Assembly: GCA_002753335.1 (NCBI GenBank) | Contig: PEAD01000032.1 | Span: 1 to 32,413 of the forward strand | Direction of reading: 5' to 3' | Source of the DNA: Nitrospirae bacterium MYbin3 | GTDB lineage: Bacteria > Nitrospirota > Thermodesulfovibrionia > Thermodesulfovibrionales > Dissulfurispiraceae | Length of the DNA: 32,413 nt | Part shown: positions 7,328 through 15,234 of the stretch, piece by piece | Position numbering within the stretch: the first letter of the stretch is position 1 | How the letters are laid out: every line of letters starts with the position of its first letter | Notes under the pieces: generated by a model | Seen by the model: only the letters and a program-made list of their open reading frames with translations | Database searches by the model: none | What the model was told of the DNA's origin: nothing | Made by a program: the position numbers and the translations under genes

Positions 7328-8275
7328 TTAATTGACAGGAATTGTGGCTGCCGATGATGTTGATGAGCCGCCTTGATTTGCGGGTTGAGGAAGAATGAGG
7401 CTTACTACCTGTCCGCTGCTGCCTAAGTTATCCAAAGCCTTTCCATTGTATATCAACTTAACTCCGGCAGCATTTCCTATTTTAAGGAAAAAAGATTTAT
7501 CGGCTGAATAACTCTGTTTTTCTCCAGGCTTCATCATCATTGAGTCTTTTTCAGCTCCGTCGCGTATTACAAGGATCCATACGTCATTGGTAGCGGTTAT
7601 CTCAATAGTATGTTTTTTTTGGGTTGCAGCAGCAGGCTTATCTTTTTTTGTGTTGTTGTCGGTGAGAGTTTGTGCTTTTTGTATGGGATTCGATGTTTGA
7701 GTAACAACAGCAGGAGCTGAATTGACGTTAGCCGAATTCTGTTCGGACGAAGCTGGAGCTTCCTGCTGTTGAGCTATAACCGGAGCTTGTACAGCAGTAG
7801 TTTGATTTTTATTAAGAGGCATCTCAGGCTCTTTTTCATCGAAAAGATAGAAATAAGATATGACTACGCTGAATAAAAATGGAACTATTAATATAGAGCG
7901 ATAGGCTGTGTTTTTAGGCTGTTTGGATGTATAAACTGGTATTCCTGTGGTGTGGTAAGTTTCTTTGTTTTGATCTTGTTTGGGGACCGGAGGTGCAGTA
8001 TTTTTTAAATCACTCTTTGGCTCAATTTCTTTTTTCTTGCCCCCTCGCTTTATCTCTAGATAATCGTCGTATTTTGATATCACCGTATCAGCCGGAATAT
8101 CGAGAAATTTTGCGTATTCTCGGATGTATCCCTTTGAGTAAACCTCAACAGGCAGTTTATCAAAGTCAGCCGCTTCTATAGAAGCAAGGTAGCTTGTCTT
8201 AATCCTGGTTAGTTTCGAGACTTCTGCAATGCTTAATCCGAGCGTCTCTCTTTTATCTTTAAATTCCTTGTTCAT
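7328..8275 (-). CDS. rodZ: RodZ-like protein: HTH, membrane helix, DUF4115
   Basis: 315 residues. The N-terminal HTH_25 domain (about residues 5-75) contains LGLSIAEVSKLTRIKTSYLASIE and GYIREYAKFLDI. A Lys-rich linker follows, then a single membrane helix (about residues 127-146, SILIVPFLFSVVISYFYLF). A Pro/Gln/Ala/Thr-rich linker leads to a C-terminal beta domain (ITATNDVWILVIRDG through VKLIYNGKALDNLG) of the DUF4115 type. This order is that of RodZ, which binds MreB and shapes the cell wall. The first gene of a minus-strand operon with the cytochrome and flavoprotein. The -10 element lies 9 bases before the ATG and no Shine-Dalgarno sequence is visible. Confidence 0.88.
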   Translation of the reverse strand: MNKEFKDKRETLGLSIAEVSKLTRIKTSYLASIEAADFDKLPVEVYSKGYIREYAKFLDIPADTVISKYDDYLEIKRGGKKKEIEPKSDLKNTAPPVPKQDQNKETYHTTGIPVYTSKQPKNTAYRSILIVPFLFSVVISYFYLFDEKEPEMPLNKNQTTAVQAPVIAQQQEAPASSEQNSANVNSAPAVVTQTSNPIQKAQTLTDNNTKKDKPAAATQKKHTIEITATNDVWILVIRDGAEKDSMMMKPGEKQSYSADKSFFLKIGNAAGVKLIYNGKALDNLGSSGQVVSLILPQPANQGGSSTSSAATIPVN

Positions 8276-8284
8276 AACCTATCT

Positions 8285-8313
8285 ATTCTAATATAAGTGC
8301 ATTCTATTTACAA
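8285..8313 (-). promoter_or_regulatory. Promoter of the rodZ-like operon
   Basis: On the minus strand TTGTAA (8313-8308), a 17-base spacer and TAGAAT (8290-8285) form a promoter 9 bases from the ATG at 8275. The predicted leader is only 2-3 bases. It is arranged back to back with the promoter of the FabF-like gene. Confidence 0.55.
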
Positions 8314-8331
8314 CGAAAAACGATATTTTTT

Positions 8332-8361
8332 TTGCATTGAATCTTCTTGTGTTAGTATATT
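8332..8361 (+). promoter_or_regulatory. Promoter of the FabF-like gene
   Basis: TTGCAT (8332-8337), an 18-base spacer and TATATT (8356-8361) precede the ATG at 8369 by 7 bases. The predicted start point coincides with the start codon. It has the same -35 sequence and spacer as the addB promoter. Confidence 0.6.
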
Positions 8362-8368
8362 AAAAGTT

Positions 8369-9592
8369 ATGAATAGGGTTGCGATTACAGGAATAGGGGC
8401 TGTTACACCGCTAGGCAATGATTTTAGAACATCATGGACCGGTGTAAAACAAGGGTTCCAAGGCGTAGGCCGTCTGAACAGGTTGGATACGTCCGGACTA
8501 CCTTGGACCCTTGCGGGAGAGATAAAGGGGTTTATCCCAGAGCTTTTTTTAAATCCAAAAGAGATTATTCGTTTAGACCCTTTTATTCAGTATGCAGCTG
8601 CTGCTGCATCTATGGCGATTGCAGATGCCGGATTAATAGAAACTATGCTTTCAAATGCAGGAGTAATTGTTGGTTCAAGCCGCGGAGGGATAACCGCCCT
8701 TGAAAAAGAGATGCGAAAAATGCTTTTTAAAAATGCCAAACCTTCAGTTTCTCCCTATTTGATGCCTTCATCAACAATAAGCATGGCAGCCTCATTTATA
8801 GCCCAAAAAAATAGTATTAAAGGTGAATGCATAGGAATCTCTAATGCCTGTGCGTCAGGCGCAAATGCTATAGGTGAAGCCTTCAGGCGTATTAAACATG
8901 GCTATTCCAAGATTGTTCTGGCAGGAGGAACAGAAGCTCCGTTATGCAGGCTTTGCTTTGAGGGGTACGGTGTATCAGGCGCTTTATCCAAAGGCAGTGA
9001 TAATTTAGCAAGTAAGCCATTCGACAAAAACAGGGACGGCTTTGTTTTGGCTGAAGGGGCATGCATAGTAGTACTTGAAGAATACGAAGCCGCAAGGCAG
9101 AGAGGTGCACGGATTTATGCAGAGGTATCAGGTTATTCGGCCATAAACGACGCTTTTCATATAACTAAACCTGATGTTGATGGAGAAGCATCAGCGATAA
9201 AGCAGGCACTCTCGGATGCAGGAATTCACAAAGAATACATTGGCCATGTAAATGCCCACGGTACCTCAACGGTGTTAGGCGACCTGTCCGAATCTAAGGC
9301 AATTAACGCTGTATTCGGCCCCAAAATCCCGGTTACTGCGCTGAAGTCTATGACCGGTCATATGTTGGCTGCCTCTGGCGCATTTGAATCAGCATGTACA
9401 GCCATGAGTCTTTATGAAGGTGTAATTCCTGCTACTGTTAATGTTAAAGGACAGGACGCTCTGTGTTCTATAAATCTTACAACTCGATTGGCTAAAAGCG
9501 ATTCTGAATTTGCTGTGTCGAATTCATTTGGGTTTGGAGGGGTGAACGCTGTGCTGGTGTTTAAGAAAACTATAGGGTCGTATATCTTATAA
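8369..9592 (+). CDS. Beta-ketoacyl synthase, FabF-like
   Basis: 407-residue condensing enzyme. The Cys-His-His triad is complete: C161 in SNACASGAN, H297 in NAHGTSTVLGD and H331 in KSMTGHMLAASG. The N-terminus MNRVAITGIGAVTPLG and the C-terminal NSFGFGGVNAVLVF are standard for ketoacyl-ACP synthase II. It would elongate acyl-ACP with malonyl-ACP. It stands alone, with no acyl carrier protein or other fab gene nearby, so it may be a secondary synthase and not the housekeeping FabF. The frame is open to 8297, but ATG 8369 gives the family N-terminus and sits at the predicted transcription start, with no Shine-Dalgarno sequence. Confidence 0.9.
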   Translation: MNRVAITGIGAVTPLGNDFRTSWTGVKQGFQGVGRLNRLDTSGLPWTLAGEIKGFIPELFLNPKEIIRLDPFIQYAAAAASMAIADAGLIETMLSNAGVIVGSSRGGITALEKEMRKMLFKNAKPSVSPYLMPSSTISMAASFIAQKNSIKGECIGISNACASGANAIGEAFRRIKHGYSKIVLAGGTEAPLCRLCFEGYGVSGALSKGSDNLASKPFDKNRDGFVLAEGACIVVLEEYEAARQRGARIYAEVSGYSAINDAFHITKPDVDGEASAIKQALSDAGIHKEYIGHVNAHGTSTVLGDLSESKAINAVFGPKIPVTALKSMTGHMLAASGAFESACTAMSLYEGVIPATVNVKGQDALCSINLTTRLAKSDSEFAVSNSFGFGGVNAVLVFKKTIGSYIL

Positions 9593-9807
9593 ATAAAGAC
9601 ATCATAGAGATGGTAGCGTAATGAGCATTTAGAAATGTCAAAACGCAGCCCTGAACGGAAGAGAGACAGCCTTATCTTGGGTGTGTTTAAAAAAAGATCA
9701 ACTCACTTTTTATTGGCCTGTTCCTGTATCACAAACCATATCAAATTTTGTATTATTAAAATTCTGTCTAATTTAAAATCAATTTGTATTGTATAGGAGG
9801 AATCACT
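9593..9807. other. Intergenic region, 215 bases
   Basis: No RNA gene, riboswitch or convincing terminator was recognised. The last 30 bases are AT-rich and lead into the AGGAGG site of the next gene. A 53-codon frame (9635-9796) is open but lacks a ribosome binding site and was not called. Confidence 0.4.
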
Positions 9808-10758
9808 ATGTTTCGACCACAGATAAAGGTTTTGGACTGCACTGTCCGCGACGGGGGACTGATAAATAAATGGCAGTTCAGTGATGATTTTGTGGGCAAG
9901 GTTTTTCAGGCGCTTACGCTTGCCGGCATAGATTATATGGAGATTGGCTATAAATCATCCGAGAAATATTTTTGCCGTATTGAGCATGGTGCATGGAAGT
10001 TCTGCACAGAAGACGATATTAAGCGGGTTATAGGGGACAATAAAGGCGAAATGAAGCTTTCTGCAATGGCTGATATCGGAAGGATTGACTCTTGCGATAT
10101 CTCTCCGAAAAGTGACAGTGTGCTTGATATGATCAGGGTTGCTTGCTATGCGCACGAGACGGATAAGGCTGTCAGCTTGGCGCATCTCTGTCAGGATAAG
10201 GGATATGAAGTGACTATAAATCTTATGGCTGTGTCGAAGGTTATCGAGAGGGATCTGGATGAGGCGCTAAATGATCTTTCAAAAAGCAGCGTGCCTGTCA
10301 TATATCTTGTTGACAGCTTCGGAGCCATGTATTCTGAGCAGATCCATTTTCTTGCAAAAAAATATTTTGAGGCGATGCCCGGAAAAGAACTCGGCATTCA
10401 TGCACACAATAACCAGCAGCTTGCTTTTGCCAATACGATTGAGGCGATCATAGCAGGCATTAACCGCATTGATGCCACTATCTATGGAATGGGAAGGGGC
10501 GCAGGCAATTGCCCTCTCGAACTGCTTATGAGTTTTCTGAGAAATCCTAAATTTGACATGAGGCCTATTTTGGAGGTCATTCAGGAGTTATTCATTTCTT
10601 TAAAAGCCGAAGTCGAATGGGGATACCACATCCCATACATGATCACCGGAATTCTGAATGAGCATCCGAGAAGCGGCATGAAGGCGATGGCTGCTAAAGA
10701 GATGCCTAATCTGAGGAAGCTTTACGAGGACCTGAGGGATGGAACTTCCCTAGATTAA
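9808..10758 (+). CDS. DRE-TIM (HMGL-like) metallo-aldolase
   Basis: 316 residues. The N-terminal DCTVRDGG motif supplies the catalytic Arg-Asp and a metal ligand of the DRE-TIM metallolyase superfamily. GIHAHNN supplies the metal-binding His-x-His, and GMGRGAGNCPLELL is the expected late loop. The protein is one TIM barrel plus a short tail and lacks the C-terminal communication domain of HpaI-type ketovalerate aldolases and the LeuA regulatory domain. It therefore resembles the 'aldolase catalytic domain' proteins related to 4-hydroxy-2-oxovalerate aldolase. The substrate is not predictable, and no dehydrogenase partner is adjacent. ATG 9808 is chosen because AGGAGG (9795-9800) lies 7 bases upstream; the open frame extends to TTG 9784. 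Confidence 0.85.
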   Translation: MFRPQIKVLDCTVRDGGLINKWQFSDDFVGKVFQALTLAGIDYMEIGYKSSEKYFCRIEHGAWKFCTEDDIKRVIGDNKGEMKLSAMADIGRIDSCDISPKSDSVLDMIRVACYAHETDKAVSLAHLCQDKGYEVTINLMAVSKVIERDLDEALNDLSKSSVPVIYLVDSFGAMYSEQIHFLAKKYFEAMPGKELGIHAHNNQQLAFANTIEAIIAGINRIDATIYGMGRGAGNCPLELLMSFLRNPKFDMRPILEVIQELFISLKAEVEWGYHIPYMITGILNEHPRSGMKAMAAKEMPNLRKLYEDLRDGTSLD

Positions 10759-10759
10759 A

Positions 10760-11281
10760 CTACATCTCTTTTTTAAATACCGCTATATACGGCAGGTTTC
10801 TGAAGTTGCTGTTGTAGTCGAGCCCGTAGCCGACCACAAATTCGTTCGGGATGTCGAAGCCCACATAGTCAATCGGCACATCCACAAGCCGCCGCTCTTT
10901 TTTGTCCAAGAAAACGCATATCTTAAGGCTTTCGGGGCTTTGTGACAGAACTCTTTCGCGTATGTGGTTTAGCGATATGCCAGTGTCTGCAATGTCATCT
11001 ATTAAAAGGATATGTTTTCCCGCAATGTCTTCCTTGATATCATAATGCACCTTGACATCCCCTGTGGAGCTGCTCTTCAGGTAGCTTGAAGACACGATAA
11101 AATCAACTTTCACCGAGACTGAGAGAGCCCTGATTAAGTCAGCGTAAAACATGAAGGCGCCTTTTAGAATCCCGACCGCCACAATTTCTTTGCCTCTGTA
11201 GTCGCTCGAAATATTATTGGCAAGCTCAGCAACCCTTTTATTTATCTGCTCCACGCTCAAAAGTGTTTTTCCTGTTATCAT
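10760..11281 (-). CDS. hpt: Hypoxanthine phosphoribosyltransferase
   Basis: 173 residues. It makes IMP/GMP from hypoxanthine/guanine and PRPP in purine salvage. The PRPP-binding loop is ILLIDDIADTG. The PPi loop region is GILKGAFMF, the flexible-loop start is SSSYLKSSST, and the purine-binding end is VDVPIDYVGFDIPNEFVVGYGLDYN, all typical of bacterial HPRT. ATG 11281 is preceded by GGAGG with good spacing. The stop is convergent with, and 1 base from, the end of the aldolase gene. Confidence 0.95.
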   Translation of the reverse strand: MITGKTLLSVEQINKRVAELANNISSDYRGKEIVAVGILKGAFMFYADLIRALSVSVKVDFIVSSSYLKSSSTGDVKVHYDIKEDIAGKHILLIDDIADTGISLNHIRERVLSQSPESLKICVFLDKKERRLVDVPIDYVGFDIPNEFVVGYGLDYNSNFRNLPYIAVFKKEM

Positions 11282-11330
11282 GTAGCCCCTCCGTCTAAAG
11301 TTCAACTATTTTAAATCATTCTAAACCTTT

Positions 11331-11360
11331 TTGCATAAACGCATTTTTAGACCGTATAAT
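11331..11360 (+). promoter_or_regulatory. Promoter of the addB operon
   Basis: TTGCAT (11331-11336), an 18-base spacer and a perfect TATAAT (11355-11360) lie only 5 bases before the addB ATG (11366). No Shine-Dalgarno sequence is present, so a leaderless message is predicted. Confidence 0.65.
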
Positions 11361-11365
11361 TTCAG

Positions 11366-14098
11366 ATGGTCAAGATATTTTTTGTTCCGCCTTCGTTCAG
11401 GGGGGGGACCGAGATGTTGTTAAGGAAAGCTGTTAAGGATATAAAAAATCCTAAAGATTATTCCGGAATGCTTTACCTTGCTGCTGAGTCTGCATTGCTC
11501 AACACAGCGAGAAAGACTTTTCATATAATCATAAATGAACTGTATGCCGAATCCTGCTATGCCCCTCCGCGCATGAACACTATTATCCAGTATGCCAAGG
11601 GACTGTTCGATTTTGAGGGAGACAAGAGGGTTGTGGGAAGGGAGTTAGTGCCTGTAATTCTTTCTGCAGTAAGTTCACAAAGCCTCGGGTTTTCATGTCT
11701 TACCGCAGATTTTATTTCTGACATAAGACATGTTTTTTTGTGCGAAAAACCGGTGACCGTAAAAGCTATGCTTTTTGAACAGATGCATTCGCTGGATATT
11801 GCGGATCCGGTTTTGAAGGGGGTTGGGGACGCTTTAGACCTTTGGGCGAGGTATTCTGATTTTCTGAGTTATAACGGATTGATAGATGACGACGACCTGA
11901 TAATAAGACACGAGGAACTTCTGCCCAAAATAGAAAACTCAAATAATAAAACCCTTATCCTTGATGGCTTCTTTGACCTCAGAAATTCAGAGAAATCATT
12001 CCTTAAGAAAATCATTTCAAGCTTCAATACAACGCTTGTCCTGATTCCTTATCATACTGAGCACCGACAGTTGACTGCAGATTTTGAAACCTTTCTCGAT
12101 GCGGATTTTGAGACCGAGAAGATTTTTCTGGAGGACGAAGACAGTCAGGACAAGCTCGCCTACCACTCTTATTCTGACATGGAGGAGGAGATTGAAGAAA
12201 TAGCCAAGGCGATAAAATCGCTTTTTGTGTCTGGCCAATCGAGAGAGCTCGAAAAAATCGCGGTCACATTTCCTGATCTGCAAAAATACGGAAGCATGCT
12301 GAACCGCGTATTCAGGCGTTATGGAATACCTCTTGATATGCCTGATGCGCCGTCTTTTCTGTGGTTGCGGGCATTTTCGGACCTCCTAAGTCTTGTTGAT
12401 TCTATCGCAGACAACTATTCACGCAATCTTTTTACATCATTCATGGCATCGCCGTATTTTGGAAGAACTCCCGAAACCCTGAGAAGATGGATGCCGTCCT
12501 TGTCTGTTATGTCGGGCGTTGTTTCCGGAAAGGATTCATGGCTCGATTTTGCGGTTCAAGGCGGAGAGACGGTTGATATCTTGGCCATTCAAGATGCAAG
12601 CTCTTTTGAGAAAGACCTGAACTTTGTTTTTGACCTGCTGGCGCCGCTCGAAATCTTGAAAAACGGAGCAAGGTTGACAGAGTTTGCTATGGCCTTAAAA
12701 AAATGTCTCTCTTTGCTTGGGTTCCCTTCAGTGGAGGATTTTGAAAAGAGAGGCAAGATTGTAGAGATTATCGAAGGTGTTTTTGAAAAACTTATTTTTA
12801 TAGGAGAGATGTCTCCCATAAAAATTGATATTGCAGGATTCAGCGAGGTGTTGCGCCATCTTCTTATGAATCAGGAAATTCATAAGGAATCTTCGGGAGT
12901 AAAAATATGCGGAATGGCCGAGGCGCTTGCGCTGTCGCCCGAATATCTTTTTGTCGGAGGGCTTACCGAATCGGACATGCCTGCCCATGGCGCTGCCGAA
13001 TACATTCTTCCAGACAGTGCCAGAAAAAAGGCTGGCTTGCTCTATATGGACAAGCATATTGAGTTGCAGCAGTTCATGTTTCAAAGGATTTTGAAATGCT
13101 CACCTCATGTCAGCCTGTCGTATCCTGCAATGGAGGGCGATGATATGTTTTTGCCGTCGCCGTTTTTATTCGGGGGTGAACATGTTCCAAGGCGTCTGCC
13201 CGGAATATATTCCCCTTCGGAACTTATGATGTCATCCGAAAAAAAATCACTAACAGGACATTACAGGGAAATAAATTCTCAGGCTTATGCCTCATCTGCA
13301 AAAAATGCGATTCTGCGGGTTACGGATATTGATGCGTACAGAAACTGTCCCCGGCTATTCTTTGTGCGAAAGGCAATCGGGGCAGAGCCTTTGAGCGTAA
13401 AGGAATATGGGCTTGAGGCCTTAACTTTGGGTTTGCTCGCGCACAGGATAATGGAGCGTCTGATAAAAGAGCCGCTTCCTGACCTCAACACATTTATCGA
13501 AAAAGCACGGGGCATTATTGATGAGGAATTGAGAGACAAAAAGGTCCAGCCCTACTGGAGAGATATTGTCGCGGATACTTTTATGGAAACCATTCCGGTC
13601 ATTTACGATAAGGAGCTTGAAATCAGGAACAGCGGATATTCTACTAGTGAAGTAGAGAGAACCATAACGGGTGAGCCGATGAAAGGCATAAGGCTGAAAG
13701 GAAAGATAGACCGTTTTGACCGGATTGGCGATAGTGTTCAGATTATAGATTATAAGACCGGCGTTGCTGATATTACCTGTTCGCAGGTTGAAAAGGGTAC
13801 GCAAAATTTGCAGCTCTTTCTTTATGCCGCCATAATGAAAAGTCAGGGATACAAGGTAAACAGAGTAGGTATTTATTCGCTCAAGGATATAAGCATCAAA
13901 TGGTGTCCATCAGGGAGGAGAAAAAAGAGTGATGGGGCATCCGGCAATCCTATGGATAATCTCATAATTGCATCGCTCGGATTTCTTGAAGAGACGATTG
14001 AACTTATGAGGGCAGGAGATTTTGCCGCAAACCCTATCAATGAATACAACTGCAGACGGTGCCCAGAAAATCCGTTCTGCCCCTATATACAGCAATAA
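11366..14098 (+). CDS. addB: AddB-type nuclease/helicase subunit with Fe-S cluster
   Basis: 910 residues. It partners AddA in double-strand break processing to give recombinogenic 3' ends. The C-terminal PD-(D/E)XK nuclease has GLLAHRIMERL, GKIDRFD and IIDYKTG. An iron-sulfur staple is formed by C661 (YRNCPRLFF) and C896-x2-C899-x5-C905 at the extreme C-terminus, which is diagnostic for AddB. The N-terminal region (residues 1-640) is a degenerate UvrD-like helicase fold with no P-loop: at the expected place there is PPSFRGGTEMLL. Motor activity should therefore come from AddA alone. It starts an operon with two lipoprotein genes before addA. No Shine-Dalgarno sequence precedes the ATG. Confidence 0.9.
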   Translation: MVKIFFVPPSFRGGTEMLLRKAVKDIKNPKDYSGMLYLAAESALLNTARKTFHIIINELYAESCYAPPRMNTIIQYAKGLFDFEGDKRVVGRELVPVILSAVSSQSLGFSCLTADFISDIRHVFLCEKPVTVKAMLFEQMHSLDIADPVLKGVGDALDLWARYSDFLSYNGLIDDDDLIIRHEELLPKIENSNNKTLILDGFFDLRNSEKSFLKKIISSFNTTLVLIPYHTEHRQLTADFETFLDADFETEKIFLEDEDSQDKLAYHSYSDMEEEIEEIAKAIKSLFVSGQSRELEKIAVTFPDLQKYGSMLNRVFRRYGIPLDMPDAPSFLWLRAFSDLLSLVDSIADNYSRNLFTSFMASPYFGRTPETLRRWMPSLSVMSGVVSGKDSWLDFAVQGGETVDILAIQDASSFEKDLNFVFDLLAPLEILKNGARLTEFAMALKKCLSLLGFPSVEDFEKRGKIVEIIEGVFEKLIFIGEMSPIKIDIAGFSEVLRHLLMNQEIHKESSGVKICGMAEALALSPEYLFVGGLTESDMPAHGAAEYILPDSARKKAGLLYMDKHIELQQFMFQRILKCSPHVSLSYPAMEGDDMFLPSPFLFGGEHVPRRLPGIYSPSELMMSSEKKSLTGHYREINSQAYASSAKNAILRVTDIDAYRNCPRLFFVRKAIGAEPLSVKEYGLEALTLGLLAHRIMERLIKEPLPDLNTFIEKARGIIDEELRDKKVQPYWRDIVADTFMETIPVIYDKELEIRNSGYSTSEVERTITGEPMKGIRLKGKIDRFDRIGDSVQIIDYKTGVADITCSQVEKGTQNLQLFLYAAIMKSQGYKVNRVGIYSLKDISIKWCPSGRRKKSDGASGNPMDNLIIASLGFLEETIELMRAGDFAANPINEYNCRRCPENPFCPYIQQ

Positions 14099-14110
14099 AT
14101 GGAGGATATG

Positions 14111-14986
14111 ATGAGAAGAAAAACTTTTTTGCTTTTGGTTTTAGTTGTTATGTTCGCGATGTCCTGCGTGCAGAAGGAGTCTGTGCAGCCTCAGCAGCAG
14201 CCCGCCAAGATTGCGGTGGTGCTCGGCGCAGGCGCTTCAAAGGGTTTCGCGCATATAGGGGTTTTTAAGATTCTTGAGATGAACAAGGTTCCTGTGCATA
14301 TGGTCGTAGGAACCAGCGCAGGAAGTTTTGTAGGCAGCCTGTACGCTTACGGCTTTAATGCTTTTCAGCTGCAGAAAATAGCGTTATCTTTAGAGAAAAG
14401 TGATGTTGCGGATTTAACAATTCCGGACAACGGCTTTATAAAAGGCGAAAAGCTTGAGGAGTACATAAACAGAATGGTTAAAAATACGCCTATGGAAAAG
14501 TTCAGAACGCCGTTTTATGCGGTTGCCACCAATATTCAGAACGGACAGGAGACTATCTTTGGTCAGGGCAACGCAGGCATTGCTGTGCGCTCTAGCTGCT
14601 CTATTCCGGGCGTTTTCAGGCCTGTTAAATCAGGGGGCAAGATGTATGTTGACGGAGGGGTTGTAAGTCCTGTTGCGGTTGATGCAGCGCGAAAATACGG
14701 GGCTGATTTTGTTATTGCGGTTGACATATCAGGAGATGTTGACAGTTCCCAGCCGCAGGGTACGCTCGAAAATATTCTTCAATCCATAAATATTATGTAT
14801 TCGAAGATTGCTGCGGTTCAGCTCGCCAAGGCAGATATTGTTATAAAGCCCAAAGTCGGTTATATAGGATCTGCTGATTTCGACAAGCGGCATGAAGCGA
14901 TTTTAGAGGGAGAAAAGGCGGCGTCAGAGGCGATGCCTAAGATAAACGCTTTAATCAAGAGACTCAAACAGGAAGGAAGACTATAA
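14111..14986 (+). CDS. Patatin-like phospholipase lipoprotein
   Basis: 291 residues. A lipoprotein signal peptide ends in the lipobox FAMSC, so the protein should be lipid-anchored. The patatin domain has the oxyanion loop GAGASKGFAHIG, the nucleophile elbow GTSAG (S69) and the DGG motif (D181, YVDGGVVSP), so the Ser-Asp dyad is complete. Such enzymes hydrolyse acyl esters of lipids; NTE/RssA-type families are the nearest. ATG 14111 is chosen because GGAGG (14101-14105) is 5 bases upstream; ATGs at 14099 and 14108 are alternatives. It is embedded between addB and addA, an unexpected place for an envelope lipase. Confidence 0.9.
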   Translation: MRRKTFLLLVLVVMFAMSCVQKESVQPQQQPAKIAVVLGAGASKGFAHIGVFKILEMNKVPVHMVVGTSAGSFVGSLYAYGFNAFQLQKIALSLEKSDVADLTIPDNGFIKGEKLEEYINRMVKNTPMEKFRTPFYAVATNIQNGQETIFGQGNAGIAVRSSCSIPGVFRPVKSGGKMYVDGGVVSPVAVDAARKYGADFVIAVDISGDVDSSQPQGTLENILQSINIMYSKIAAVQLAKADIVIKPKVGYIGSADFDKRHEAILEGEKAASEAMPKINALIKRLKQEGRL

Positions 14987-15007
14987 ATCAAATTCGGAGG
15001 TGAAAAT

Positions 15008-15232
15008 ATGAAAAGAGCGTTGATTATGTTATGCACAGTTTTTATATTGTGCTTGTTTGGCTGCGGGGACAATGCTGCACAGCTTTTTGAAACAGCAAAG
15101 TTTGAGGAGCTTCAGAACAATAAGGAGCATGCGGTCAAACTTTACGAAGAGATTTTGAAGAAGCATCCTGACAGTGATTATGCGCGGAGGGCAAAAGAGA
15201 GGCTTTCTCAGATTAAGCCTGCGCAAAAATAG
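15008..15232 (+). CDS. Small lipoprotein with one TPR-like repeat
   Basis: 74 residues. A signal peptide ends in the lipobox LFGC. The mature part of about 55 residues is helical and contains a TPR-like unit (FETAKFEELQNNKEHAVKLY, then EEILKKHPDSDYARRAKERL), as in BamD/YfiO-type repeats but far shorter. A GGAGG site (14997-15001) precedes the ATG. It lies between the patatin lipoprotein and addA (2-base gap). A scaffold role for the lipase is possible but only inferred. Confidence 0.82.
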   Translation: MKRALIMLCTVFILCLFGCGDNAAQLFETAKFEELQNNKEHAVKLYEEILKKHPDSDYARRAKERLSQIKPAQK

Positions 15233-15234
15233 AA

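Noticed and set aside
9635..9796. 53-codon open frame between the ketosynthase and aldolase genes
   Set aside because: No ribosome binding site, low-complexity AT-driven second half (many Ile, Lys, Asn) and no recognisable motif; it overlaps the leader of the aldolase gene.
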